Assembly: GCA_016703965.1 (NCBI GenBank)
Contig: JADJBB010000021.1
Span: 310,001-374,000 of the forward strand
From: Acidobacteriota bacterium
GTDB lineage: Bacteria > Acidobacteriota > Blastocatellia > Pyrinomonadales > Pyrinomonadaceae
Length of the DNA: 64,000 nucleotides
Reading direction: 5' to 3'
Shown here: positions 46,922 to 55,436 of the stretch, piece after piece
How the letters are laid out: the number at the start of each line of letters is the position of its first letter
How positions within the stretch are numbered: the first letter of the stretch is position 1
The notes under the pieces: generated by a model
Seen by the model: only the letters and a program-made list of their open reading frames with translations
What the model was told of the DNA's origin: nothing
Databases searched by the model: none
Made by a program: the position numbers and the translations under genes

Positions 46922-48154
46922 CTAAAAAACTACGTCTGTAATTTTGTTATCGACAGCGTATTTCTTTGCTTCCGCTTCGTTTTTGAATGTTTTCAGCACG
47001 TCATATTCCTTCATGACCGGTTTGCCATCGATCATAAATGAATACATCGGACGCGCCGCGATCTGTGTCGGGCAGAGATCGAGCAGCGAGATCTCAAGAG
47101 TCTGTTTGACCGAGCTATTCTGCGTAACTGGATACATTACCTTACGGATGATCTTGCACGGGACAGAGCCCGTAGAAGCGGCAGGAACCGGGGCCATTGT
47201 CGAAGCTGAGCCAAAAGCCTCATTGAAAAGATCACCCATGCGGTATCCCGCGAGAGCGAGTCGTTCCTGGGAAATCTCATAAGCGGTTTTTTTGTATTTG
47301 TCCGACGGGCTTTCGAAAAACTTCAGATCCTTATAAACGAAACTCGTAGCAATATCGAGGCTTTCTTTCGTCCAGATATCAAATTTGTCGGGATTGATCT
47401 TGTCCTTCAGCTTGTCGTACGGATGAAGCTTCATGATGTCCTGGGCGATCGGATCGATATAATCGGCATCGCACTGATCCTTGGCGTTCGGCGAATAGCG
47501 TCCGATTATTCCGTCCCAATACGAATGCAGGTTTTCCTGCTTCTCACGCGGCGTTCCTTTTGGTGTCAAAAAGAAAAGATTGCCGCCCTGATCGCCCTTG
47601 GGGTTTGAATCGTTAACCTTTGCCGAAGTGTGCAGCGGTTGGTGAAGGTCGCCTATAATGTGCTCGAGCCAGACGATCGCTACGGCTTTTTCGGCGTCGG
47701 GAGCCGAGCCGCGTATTAGCTGTGCAAACTCAGAAAGCTTCTGAGAAGCCAGTCCGCTGTCCTCCGCGTTTTCGATAAAAACAGCCTTTCCGTCCTTCCA
47801 CTGCCAGAATGTGTCGGCATAGTGCCAATTGCCTTTGTGATATTTCGTGTAGCGCGTGTTAAGCGCCCGGTCGCGAATGATATCTGCCCACGTTGCCATC
47901 AGCATGAAATATTCCCGCTTTCTTGATTCTTGCGATCTGGCACCATAAGCAAGGTAATAAGAGCCGATCTGCGAATCTTCAGGAGCCGAAAGCAGGATCT
48001 TCATCACTTTTTCACGTGTCTCGGGCGTCATTCGCTGCCATGCGATGTATGCCGTGATCTTGTGCCCGGTCTCGTCCCAGGCAAATGCAGGAAGATTGCC
48101 GAGCAAAAGTACTCCGGCGAACATAACTGCGAGCGAAAAACGTTTAAATTTCAT
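46922..48154 (-). CDS. S1/P1-type nuclease, secreted
   Basis: 410 residues. There is a signal peptide ending 'LPAFA', then mature N-terminal Trp ('WDETGHKITAYIAWQRM'), which supplies a zinc ligand in this family. 'WADIIRD', 'GNWHYADTFW', 'WLEHIIGDLHQPLHTSAKVNDSNPKGDQGGN' and 'NLHSYWDGIIGRY' give the remaining His and Asp ligands of the trinuclear zinc site. The enzyme degrades single-stranded DNA or RNA outside the cell. A C-terminal extension of about 90 residues ('VPCKIIRKVMYPVTQNSSVKQTLEISLLDLCPTQIAARPMYSFMIDGKP') goes beyond the usual domain and is unassigned. It may scavenge phosphate or nucleosides. Confidence 0.9.
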   Translation of the reverse strand: MKFKRFSLAVMFAGVLLLGNLPAFAWDETGHKITAYIAWQRMTPETREKVMKILLSAPEDSQIGSYYLAYGARSQESRKREYFMLMATWADIIRDRALNTRYTKYHKGNWHYADTFWQWKDGKAVFIENAEDSGLASQKLSEFAQLIRGSAPDAEKAVAIVWLEHIIGDLHQPLHTSAKVNDSNPKGDQGGNLFFLTPKGTPREKQENLHSYWDGIIGRYSPNAKDQCDADYIDPIAQDIMKLHPYDKLKDKINPDKFDIWTKESLDIATSFVYKDLKFFESPSDKYKKTAYEISQERLALAGYRMGDLFNEAFGSASTMAPVPAASTGSVPCKIIRKVMYPVTQNSSVKQTLEISLLDLCPTQIAARPMYSFMIDGKPVMKEYDVLKTFKNEAEAKKYAVDNKITDVVF

Positions 48155-48347
48155 TTGCGTAAAACTCCTGAATCTTTTTGCACGATTTTAGCGAATAAAA
48201 GAGACAAGAGAAAGTAATAGGTTAATAAAGAAACTAATCAAACCTTTTTCGAGGTGCTTTCATCATATAGATTGCAAAAGCTTTCCCCGGTCTCGTTCTA
48301 AGAATTGAGACGGTCACGAAAAGAAATAAATGTGACGGAGAAAAAAA

Positions 48348-48602
48348 ATGCAAGAAGTTTTGCAACATAATTTGACACTCGAGCGTGGAATTGATAGAAA
48401 AGAAAGTTCGCTCGGACGTGAAATAGGAATTCTGGGCAGATTATTCGGATGCCGGCATAAAGATCTAAGTCGGCCGTTCAAAGATTTACGAGGTTCGTAT
48501 CGGGCGTGTACAGAATGTGGAGCACGCAGGAGGTTTGATACAGAGAGCTTCAAAACATCGGGGAATTTCTACTATCCCCCTTCGGCACCGCTCAGTCGTT
48601 AA
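48348..48602 (+). CDS. small putative zinc-binding protein
   Basis: 84 residues, preceded by GGAG at 48337-48340, 7 nt before the ATG. The C-terminal half reads 'LFGCRHKDLSRPF' and 'YRACTECGARRRFDTESFKTSGNFYYPP'. C-x-H plus C-x2-C gives four possible zinc ligands, and 'CGARRRFD' is an unusual basic knuckle. The pattern is reminiscent of small single-zinc-knuckle proteins I have seen repeatedly in this lineage, but I cannot name a family. It is followed by a strong bidirectional terminator at 48655. The first 30 residues look unstructured. Confidence 0.65.
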   Translation: MQEVLQHNLTLERGIDRKESSLGREIGILGRLFGCRHKDLSRPFKDLRGSYRACTECGARRRFDTESFKTSGNFYYPPSAPLSR

Positions 48603-48654
48603 ATGAGTGAATTCATAAATACCCTTCATTTATACCTACCAAATGAAACCTACC

Positions 48655-48692
48655 GAGTGCGGCTTTCCAAAAAAGCCGCACTCTTTCTTTTT
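48655..48692 (+). terminator. terminator of the small zinc-protein gene
   Basis: Stem GAGTGCGGCTTT / AAAGCCGCACTC (12 bp, 48655-48666 with 48672-48683) has a 5-nt loop, then TTTCTTTTT. It also ends at the stop of the converging minus gene, so it may work both ways. Confidence 0.88.
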
Positions 48693-49449
48693 AGTACAAA
48701 AGATAGGCGTCAAAGACCCAGCCGGAATATCCATTATAGGTTGCTTGACACCATCGGCCTGATCTCGATACCGGTTTGATGACCGGCCCGCAAGCTCCAA
48801 CGGTAACTGTCGCTCCGTGTGGAATTTTTAGAATTCGTTCACCGATCTCACTATTTGGCAAAGACCTGAGAGCTAGAAAACCGTCGCTCGGTGAATTTGC
48901 TCTGGCGGTCGTTGTAGTCGCCGATTGTTTTGGCTGGGCTATCGTACTGTTTGTCGGAAGAGTCGTCTTTTTCTGCTCATTGAGTTGCTTCTGCAGATTG
49001 GCGATCTGGTCGCGAAGCTCATCACGGTCATCTTTTACGGGCGTTGGCGAAGTTGGCGGTTGTCTTGTATTTACGGAATTTGAGGCCGGCGGCACTTCCT
49101 TGCCGGAAGCGAAATAATATACAGCTCCTGCCGCACCGACCAATAGGAGAGCCAGTATCCCGAGGCCGATCACTGCTACGATGATCTTTAATACGACACT
49201 CGACGAACCTGAGCTCGGTGGTACTTGCGGTTGAGAAGCCCTCGTCGAAGGCATGCCCGCGATCGGGAGGTCAACGCGTACGGGTTCGGCCTTACCCATT
49301 ACAGCCGTCTCTTCAGCGGGCCGGATGCCGGAGGTTCGGATCAATGTCGCTTGTTCTTCATCGAGTGCCGATAAAATGCTGCCGTCAGCGAGACAGAATC
49401 TTAATGTTTCGTCCGTGTAGGTTGTTAGGCAGGACGGGCACTGTTTCAT
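48691..49449 (-). CDS. zinc-ribbon, membrane-anchored SH3-domain protein
   Basis: 252 residues. The N-terminal zinc ribbon (MKQCPSCLTTYTDETLRFCLADGS, C-x2-C ... FC) is cytoplasmic. Residues about 87-112 form one transmembrane helix (VVLKIIVAVIGLGILALLLVGAAGAVYYF). A Pro/Thr/Ser-rich linker with a short coiled coil ('RDELRDQIANLQKQLNEQ') follows. The last 65 residues ('LALRSLPNSEIGERILKIPHGATVTVGACGP...WCQATYNGYSGWVFDAYLLY') are a bacterial SH3 domain. Such SH3b domains bind cell-wall peptides or metals. The layout suggests an envelope sensor. The start has no strong ribosome site visible. Confidence 0.8.
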   Translation of the reverse strand: MKQCPSCLTTYTDETLRFCLADGSILSALDEEQATLIRTSGIRPAEETAVMGKAEPVRVDLPIAGMPSTRASQPQVPPSSGSSSVVLKIIVAVIGLGILALLLVGAAGAVYYFASGKEVPPASNSVNTRQPPTSPTPVKDDRDELRDQIANLQKQLNEQKKTTLPTNSTIAQPKQSATTTTARANSPSDGFLALRSLPNSEIGERILKIPHGATVTVGACGPVIKPVSRSGRWCQATYNGYSGWVFDAYLLY

Positions 49450-49635
49450 ACCGCCTATTTATAGATGACTTTTTTGCCGATAGCAAATATTTAAGGTTTG
49501 CAGTTAACCTTTTACAATAAACTAATAGCCTGGATCGGACCCCGTTAATTTAAGATTTCTCCAGGTCACGCGTAAAGAAATATTTGGCCGATAAGCAAAA
49601 AGATGTTATAAATTCGCAATCATTGGAGAAAAATT

Positions 49636-50181
49636 ATGATCAAGAAAGCGATCCTTGGCATCGTGGCGTTTGTCGTTCTCATCGTCGTGGTGTTCTGTAT
49701 AGTCGTGGCGCTTCAGCCTTCAGATTTTAAGATAACCAGGTCTGTCACGCTCAACGCACGAGCGGCAACTGTCTTTGAACAAGTCAATGACTTTCACAAC
49801 TGGGAAGCATGGTCTCCGTGGGCAAAGATCGACCCCGCGATGAAGGCAACGTATTCCGGTCCGCCGGCAGGCGTTGGTGCGAGGTATGCCTGGGTTGGAA
49901 ATGACGAGGTCGGCGAAGGCAACATGACGATCACGCAAAGCCATCCGAACGAGCACATTGCCGTCGATCTCGAGTTTATCAAACCGTTTGCGGCAAAGAA
50001 TATAACCGAATTCAACTTTAAACCCAATGGTGAAAAAACCGACGTGATCTGGACGATGGCTGGGAAAAACAATTTTCTAATGAAGGCCGTATGGATGTTC
50101 ATGGATATGGACAAGCTGGTCGGGGGCGATTTTGAAAAAGGACTGTCGCAGATGAAGACGGTCGTGGAAGGAAAGCAGTAA
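49636..50181 (+). CDS. membrane-anchored SRPBCC protein
   Basis: 181 residues. An N-terminal transmembrane helix (KKAILGIVAFVVLIVVVFCIVVAL) is followed by an SRPBCC domain: 'DFKITRSVTLNARAATVFEQVNDFHNWEAWSPWAKIDPAMKATYSGPPAGVGARYAWVGN'. The W-W-PW-K-D-P motif is typical of polyketide-cyclase-like 'activator of Hsp90 homologue' relatives. Its ribosome site GGAG is 7 nt before the ATG. It is 9 nt upstream of the DoxX gene, so the two form an operon. Such anchored SRPBCC proteins often sit near DoxX; the ligand is unknown. Confidence 0.85.
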   Translation: MIKKAILGIVAFVVLIVVVFCIVVALQPSDFKITRSVTLNARAATVFEQVNDFHNWEAWSPWAKIDPAMKATYSGPPAGVGARYAWVGNDEVGEGNMTITQSHPNEHIAVDLEFIKPFAAKNITEFNFKPNGEKTDVIWTMAGKNNFLMKAVWMFMDMDKLVGGDFEKGLSQMKTVVEGKQ

Positions 50182-50190
50182 GGAAACAAA

Positions 50191-50550
50191 ATGAATATAG
50201 TTTTGTGGGTGGTTCAGATCTTGCTTGGGTTGCTGTTTGTGTTTTCCGGCGTGATGAAGTTCGTCATGCCGTATGAAGAAATGGCGAAGGGTACGCCCGT
50301 AAATTTACCGCATGCCTTCTTCTTGTTTATAGGGATATCTGAGATCTTGGGTGGTATAGGTTTGGTGGTGCCATGGCTGACCAAGATCAAGCCATTTCTT
50401 ACGCCGCTGGCCGCTACCCTCTTGATAATAATTATGATCGGCGCCGTGGTTATTACTTCGATGACCCCGACACCGGCAATGGCAGTTGTTCCGGCGATCG
50501 TTGGCCTGCTTTGTGCGTTCATTGCCTGGGGGCGAAAGGCGAAAGCTTAG
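50191..50550 (+). CDS. DoxX-family membrane protein
   Basis: 119 residues with four transmembrane helices. 'VVQILLGLLFVFSGVMKFVMPYEEM' and 'FFLFIGISEILGGIGLVVPWLTKIKPFLTPLAATLLIIIMIGAVV' are the DoxX helix 1-3 signature. It is 9 nt after the SRPBCC gene and so in the same operon. DoxX-like proteins have been tied to thiosulfate or quinone handling and to redox stress, but this short class is uncharacterised. The short N-terminus and four-helix length match the common DoxX/DoxD-like family. Confidence 0.88.
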   Translation: MNIVLWVVQILLGLLFVFSGVMKFVMPYEEMAKGTPVNLPHAFFLFIGISEILGGIGLVVPWLTKIKPFLTPLAATLLIIIMIGAVVITSMTPTPAMAVVPAIVGLLCAFIAWGRKAKA

Positions 50551-50651
50551 GCGGATCTTTCAGCTAAATGCATTAGCGTGGAAGAACGATCCGCTCGACA
50601 TTCGCGTTTGGCGGTAATATTGTAGTTTGTAGTTCTGATATCAACGCCAAA

Positions 50652-52118
50652 ATGACGGAAAGCACTGAACTGGAAGCTGCAGCCCTCGCAGAGGAAGCCG
50701 CCGCCGAACAACCTGCTCCAAAAAAATCAAAATTCGACCGCTCGATCGTCGAGGGGCCCTTGTCGAGCGCCGTCTGGAAAATAGCGTGGCCGACAATGCT
50801 CACGAATGCCATCGCGGGTATGCAGGGGATCGTCGATCACGTTTTGGTCGGCAATCTTGTCGGGTACAAAGCAAACGCCGCCATCGGGATCAGCTTTCAG
50901 ATATTTCTGGTCGTTATCGTATTTATTGCTTCAATATTTACGGGAATGGCAGTACTTGTTGCTCGTTTTGCGGGCGCTCATGAGGCAGAAAAAGTAAACC
51001 GGACGGTCTATCAGGCATTCCTGACCGCAACATTTATCGCGGTGGGAATAATGGCTCCAATCGGGTATTTCACTGCGCCATATTTGCTTGATTTCGTCAG
51101 CTCCGACGCCGGGGTTAAAGCAGAAGCTTTACCATTCTTGCGGATAACTTTTGTCTTCAGTTTCGGCTTGCTCATCTATTTTATGACGAGTGGAGCTCTC
51201 AGATCGGCGGGTGATGCGAAAACCCCGATGCTGCTCGGCATCGTCATGACGATATTGAATTTGTTACTGAACATCGTTTTCATCCGCGGGCTCGGGCCAA
51301 TTCCGGCATTTGGAACAGCCGGAGCAGCCATCGGCACGAGCATCGCGACCGGAAGCGTCGGTCTATTTTCGATCTATAAAATGTGGAGTGGAGGCTGGGT
51401 CGTCGGCTTTCCGCGGGGCCAAAGTTGGGCGCCCGACTGGAAGGTGATAAGGTCTCTTTTCAAGTATGGCCTTCCGGCGGGATTTCAGGGAATCGCAATG
51501 AATGTGGGTGGCGTTCTTATGCTCTCGTTCATAGGTTCGCTAGCTCAGAGTGCCGCAGCGCAAGCTGCTTTTGCCGTTTCGTACACGCAGCTATTCTCCC
51601 TGATCACGTGGACATCGGTTGGATTAATGGGGGCAGCGGCCGCGGTGGCGGGCCAGAATATAGGTGCCGGACATCCCGACAGAGCATTTGCGGCGGTTAA
51701 TACGGCGGCCCGTTTCGGATTGATCGGATCAACATTTCTCGGCTTCTTTTTCTTCTTCTTCCCGGCACAGCTGCTTGCAATATTTGGAATGACTGATCCT
51801 GACGCAGTTACGATCGGTGTGCAGCTTCTCCGAATTCTTGCATTTTCCGGCCTTTTCATCTCAGTCGCATTGACCTATACCGGCGGTTTGCAAGGAACGG
51901 GAGACACGAAAAGCCCGCTTTATATTTCAATAATTTCCCAAGTGATGATCCCGCTGGGTATATGCTTCACTATCAAACAAGTAGGCACACTAGAACCTCT
52001 GCACATCTGGCTTGCCATATTTGCCGGGCACATTGCTCGATGCGTTCTAAGCGTCACCCGATTTCTCCAAGGCAAATGGCGTCAGATCTCGATCGACATC
52101 GAACAGACAGCGGCATAA
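50652..52118 (+). CDS. MATE-family efflux transporter
   Basis: 488 residues, 12 helices after a charged 40-residue N-terminus. 'IAWPTMLTNAIAGMQGIVDHVLVGNLVGYKANAAIGISFQIFLVVIVFIASIFTGMAVLVARFAGAHE' is the MATE N-half. The second half repeats the pattern ('KYGLPAGFQGIAMNVGGVLMLSFIGSLAQSAAAQAAFAVSYTQLF...GAAAAVAGQNIGAGHPDRA'). MATE proteins export drugs or metabolites using Na+ or H+. Length is normal. It has a terminator at 52138 and is likely monocistronic. The substrate is unknown. Confidence 0.93.
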   Translation: MTESTELEAAALAEEAAAEQPAPKKSKFDRSIVEGPLSSAVWKIAWPTMLTNAIAGMQGIVDHVLVGNLVGYKANAAIGISFQIFLVVIVFIASIFTGMAVLVARFAGAHEAEKVNRTVYQAFLTATFIAVGIMAPIGYFTAPYLLDFVSSDAGVKAEALPFLRITFVFSFGLLIYFMTSGALRSAGDAKTPMLLGIVMTILNLLLNIVFIRGLGPIPAFGTAGAAIGTSIATGSVGLFSIYKMWSGGWVVGFPRGQSWAPDWKVIRSLFKYGLPAGFQGIAMNVGGVLMLSFIGSLAQSAAAQAAFAVSYTQLFSLITWTSVGLMGAAAAVAGQNIGAGHPDRAFAAVNTAARFGLIGSTFLGFFFFFFPAQLLAIFGMTDPDAVTIGVQLLRILAFSGLFISVALTYTGGLQGTGDTKSPLYISIISQVMIPLGICFTIKQVGTLEPLHIWLAIFAGHIARCVLSVTRFLQGKWRQISIDIEQTAA

Positions 52119-52137
52119 ACCCATTGCGTGAGCCGAA

Positions 52138-52186
52138 GCCGCGAGTAGCAAGTTGAACTAGATCTGCTACTCGCGGCTCCGTTTTG
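52138..52186 (+). terminator. terminator of the MATE gene
   Basis: A 13-bp stem (GCCGCGAGTAGCA with TGCTACTCGCGGC, 52138-52150 and 52165-52177) has a 14-nt loop, followed by TCCGTTTT. It lies between the converging genes and 20 nt after the MATE stop. Confidence 0.85.
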
Positions 52187-52195
52187 AGGTTTTTC

Positions 52196-54640
52196 TTATT
52201 TTTTCTGCGGACCGAAGATCTTGTCGTCGATCGTGACATTATGTTTGACCGACGTTAGTACCGTTACGATGTCACCGTTCGAGATAGAGTTCGTGACTGT
52301 TCGGAATGGTAACTTTATTCCGTCGACAACGCGGTAATCACTGAACGTGATGCTGTACGGTATCTGCTGCGAGCTGGTGCTCGATGCCTCAACGCCATCA
52401 CGTTTCAGCAGGAGGAATGTCGTTGTCGAGTAATACTCCTTGAATGCCGTGCCCGCCTTTGGCTCAAAATCAACAACGAATGCATCTTCCCCGTTGATCT
52501 TTGCTGTGCCGGTGACCGCGACGCGTTTGTAGTTGGCGGTCCAATCGAGTGGGCCGTAAAAATCTGCTGCCAAACGCGCATCTTCAAGACGTTTTCCAGT
52601 GTATTTCTCAGCGGGCGAAAAACTGTATATCTGCTCGCCGGTGGTGCCGTCAAAGTAATCCCACCCGTTCGCGATCGTCTTCCCGAGGGCGATGAATGTC
52701 GTTTCGGACGCGGCCTTGTTCGGGGCCTTTGACCATGAGGTGACTTTGGCTTTTACACCCTGATTTTCGAGATCGATATCAGCCTCGGTCACCCGTGTTG
52801 TAAGCTTTCTCCAATTCGCCTCGCCGCCAGCTGCGTCGAGCGCCTTTTTATGGAGTTCATCGACGGTGATCTTTGGCAGCGAATTTTCGCCGGCACGTTT
52901 GAACTCGAATTCGCCCTCTGGCTGCGTGACGACGACGCTGGTGACCTTTCCGGACTCGTCACGTTTTGGTTTGAGTGAATAAGTGTCAGGAAGCGGAGTG
53001 AGAGAATACGAGCCGTTGCTCTTATCGGTTAATGTGTACGGCTGTTGGCCAGTAATGTTAAAGGTAACTTTACCTTCCGATTCTTTTATCTCAACCGCGG
53101 CGATGCCCGCGGGCGTCATGTATGTCCCGATCAGATCGGTTGTTTTACCCGTACTGGTGGTTGCGGCTGCCGATTTGACGACGTTGCCGTCAGGGCCGAC
53201 GCGAGGCAGTGTAAAGTTGCCCTGCGGCTGTTGTAGGAACATCTCGGTCGCATCGCCGGTCTCGGGGGTGAACTTCACCGCAAATCCGTCCGGTGCACCT
53301 TCCATCTTGAATTGCCGGGGAGCAGTACGTACAAGCTTGTATTCCGGCTGTCCGGGTACAACCAGGAACATATCTTCACCGACGATCTTGACCTCCATAT
53401 CCATATTTGCGGCAGCGAGGCGATACTTGCCGGCCATGAATTGCATTGTCTTGAGCGAAAGTTTCTCACCCGTAGCCTCGGCCTTAGGGCCGTCAAGGAT
53501 GTTCGAAAAGATCAAAGGGATGAGGTCGCCGCCGAGGCTTGATCCCGAAACGTTGGTCAGCATGACGAAACCTAGCTTTTTTTCCGGGATCATCGCAACC
53601 ATCGAGTTGAACCCGTCGATGTTGCCGCCGTGCTGGACGACCGTTAGGCCGTTCCATTTCTGAATGAACCAGCCAAAACCGTAATCCATCGTGCCCGATA
53701 CTTTCATCTGCGGCTTTATCCACTCAGCGAAGTTTTTTTCCGAAACGAGGCGTTTGCCATTCACGGTGCCGCCATTCATTACAAACCGCAGCCACTCCGC
53801 CATGTCGCGAGCCGACGAATTGATCGAGCCCGCCGGCGCGACCTCGTCGATCGACCGGAATGGGCGCTTGATCGTTTCTTTGGTGTCAAAATTATAGTCG
53901 TAGCCGAATGAGAAATCCTTTGCCTTCGCCATCTCGCTGATGAGCATCGTGGTGTTAGTCATACCGAGCGGCTTGAAGATACGCTCCGGAACGAATTTTT
54001 CCCAAGGTGTTTTCTGCGCCTGCGTGACGATCTCGCCTGCGGCGGTGAACATAATGTTCTGATATTGGAATTTCTCGCGGAGCTTGGCTGTCGGCTTCGC
54101 CTGGGCGGCGACCTGTATGAGCTCGGCCCGGCTAAGCTTTCCAGTGATCATCGCAAGGTCAGTGCGGTTAAGGCCCGATGAATGTGACAAAAGATCACGT
54201 ATCGTGAGGTTCTTGTCGGTCTCGGGGTCGTACATCTTGAAGTACGGGAGCAGCTTCTTCGGCGAGTCATCCAGTGAGAGCTTACCTTCGTCGGCGGTCA
54301 TCAGTACCGAAAGGGCTGTGAATGCCTTGGTCGCCGAGCCGATCGCGAATTGCGTGTCCGGCGTAACTACGATCTTTTTCTCAAAGTCCTTGTATCCTAA
54401 GCCCTTTATATAGATGATCTGGTCGTCCTTGACGATGACCAGCGACATTCCGGGAATGCCAAGTTCACTGCGGCGGGCTTCGACCTTTAATTCGATCTCG
54501 GCCAGAACTTTGGCGTATTGGCTCGCCGGAGCGACCGCAGCAGAGCCGGTTTGGGCCCGCGCGGCAAGCGGCAGCGTGGTCGTGAAAAACGCGAATAAGA
54601 GGAGGAACGAAAACAGATACTGCAGACGATTATTCTTCAT
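52196..54640 (-). CDS. secreted serine hydrolase (class C beta-lactamase-like) with C-terminal lipoprotein-sorting-like domain
   Basis: 814 residues. There is a signal peptide, then a beta-lactamase/penicillin-binding fold: SATK (Ser102, Lys105), YQN (Tyr193, Asn195), and an 'HGG' triad (about residue 338) replacing KTG. A DUF3471-like beta barrel follows, with two copies (about 395-470 and 500-590). The final 200 residues resemble a LolA/LppX fold ('GGEANWRKLTTRVTEADIDLENQGVKAKVTSW...YTGKRLEDARLAADFYGPLDW...FVVDFEPKAGT...YSITFSDYRVVDGIKLPF'). Such triple architecture points to an envelope peptidase or esterase, not a drug-resistance enzyme. The start at 54640 gives a good signal peptide. The substrate is unknown. 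Confidence 0.88.
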   Translation of the reverse strand: MKNNRLQYLFSFLLLFAFFTTTLPLAARAQTGSAAVAPASQYAKVLAEIELKVEARRSELGIPGMSLVIVKDDQIIYIKGLGYKDFEKKIVVTPDTQFAIGSATKAFTALSVLMTADEGKLSLDDSPKKLLPYFKMYDPETDKNLTIRDLLSHSSGLNRTDLAMITGKLSRAELIQVAAQAKPTAKLREKFQYQNIMFTAAGEIVTQAQKTPWEKFVPERIFKPLGMTNTTMLISEMAKAKDFSFGYDYNFDTKETIKRPFRSIDEVAPAGSINSSARDMAEWLRFVMNGGTVNGKRLVSEKNFAEWIKPQMKVSGTMDYGFGWFIQKWNGLTVVQHGGNIDGFNSMVAMIPEKKLGFVMLTNVSGSSLGGDLIPLIFSNILDGPKAEATGEKLSLKTMQFMAGKYRLAAANMDMEVKIVGEDMFLVVPGQPEYKLVRTAPRQFKMEGAPDGFAVKFTPETGDATEMFLQQPQGNFTLPRVGPDGNVVKSAAATTSTGKTTDLIGTYMTPAGIAAVEIKESEGKVTFNITGQQPYTLTDKSNGSYSLTPLPDTYSLKPKRDESGKVTSVVVTQPEGEFEFKRAGENSLPKITVDELHKKALDAAGGEANWRKLTTRVTEADIDLENQGVKAKVTSWSKAPNKAASETTFIALGKTIANGWDYFDGTTGEQIYSFSPAEKYTGKRLEDARLAADFYGPLDWTANYKRVAVTGTAKINGEDAFVVDFEPKAGTAFKEYYSTTTFLLLKRDGVEASSTSSQQIPYSITFSDYRVVDGIKLPFRTVTNSISNGDIVTVLTSVKHNVTIDDKIFGPQKK

Positions 54641-54740
54641 TTTGGTTTTTTGTTTGGCCCAAGTTCTAAATACGCCGATTGCAATGAATTTGTTCTATTC
54701 GTCATAAGCGATTTGGTAGTATGTTTCTAAGTTAAAACAT

Positions 54741-55436
54741 ATGTCCGCGATCACATTTCAAGCCGATCTATCCGTGAAGGCGGAGATCAATCTCTATTAC
54801 GACCTTTTTGTACCTGAAAATATCTCAAAACCTGCGCCGCTTCTTATCGCGGTTCATGGCTACGGAGCTCACAAGCGGTACATGATGCGTGAGGCTCGAG
54901 CGGTCGCGGGTGACAGATATGTTATTGCGGCGATACAGGCTCCGCATCCGCATTTTCGGCGGACGGATGATGGTTATCGTATCGGTTATGGATGGCTTTC
55001 GGATCAGCGGCCTGAGGAACACATTCGGCTACATCACAAATTTGTGTTGGATGTGATCGGCAAACTCGAATGCGACGGATCGATCGATCCCGAAAAGGTC
55101 TTTATGTACGGTTTTTCTCAAGCTTGTGCGTTGAATTTTCGGTTCGCTTTTACGTATCCGAATGCATTGAGAGGCATTATCGGCGTCTGTGGCGGAATTC
55201 CCGGTGATCTTGAAACGAACGAGCTCTACAAGTCATCTTCCGCTGAGACATTCTATCTTTACGGCGATGATGACGAATTTTATACCCAGGAGCAATTTTC
55301 CGAATTTAACTCAAAACTCGCTTCGCGGCTGCCGAACTACCGCTCAAAGCACTATGCTGCAAAGCACGAGATAACCGAAGAGATGCGGGTCGATATTTCC
55401 GCCTTCTTGCTTGGTTTCGAATACTCGAGCGTTTAA
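54741..55436 (+). CDS. alpha/beta-hydrolase (phospholipase/carboxylesterase type)
   Basis: 231 residues. 'PAPLLIAVHGYGAHK' is the oxyanion region, and 'VFMYGFSQACALNFRFAFTYPN' has the GFSQA nucleophile elbow (Ser126). 'ETFYLYGDDDEFYTQEQF' gives the acid, and 'HYAAKHEITEEM' the catalytic His. The GxSxA pattern and size match the phospholipase/carboxylesterase (YpfH / acyl-protein thioesterase) family. It is cytosolic: no signal peptide is seen. It overlaps the 3' end of cdaR on the opposite strand by 4 nt. The substrate may be a short acyl ester. Confidence 0.88.
   Translation: MSAITFQADLSVKAEINLYYDLFVPENISKPAPLLIAVHGYGAHKRYMMREARAVAGDRYVIAAIQAPHPHFRRTDDGYRIGYGWLSDQRPEEHIRLHHKFVLDVIGKLECDGSIDPEKVFMYGFSQACALNFRFAFTYPNALRGIIGVCGGIPGDLETNELYKSSSAETFYLYGDDDEFYTQEQFSEFNSKLASRLPNYRSKHYAAKHEITEEMRVDISAFLLGFEYSSV

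Noticed and set aside
52196..54640. antibiotic-resistance beta-lactamase
   Set aside because: The fold is shared, but HGG replaces KTG and extra envelope domains follow; this is the broad serine hydrolase family.
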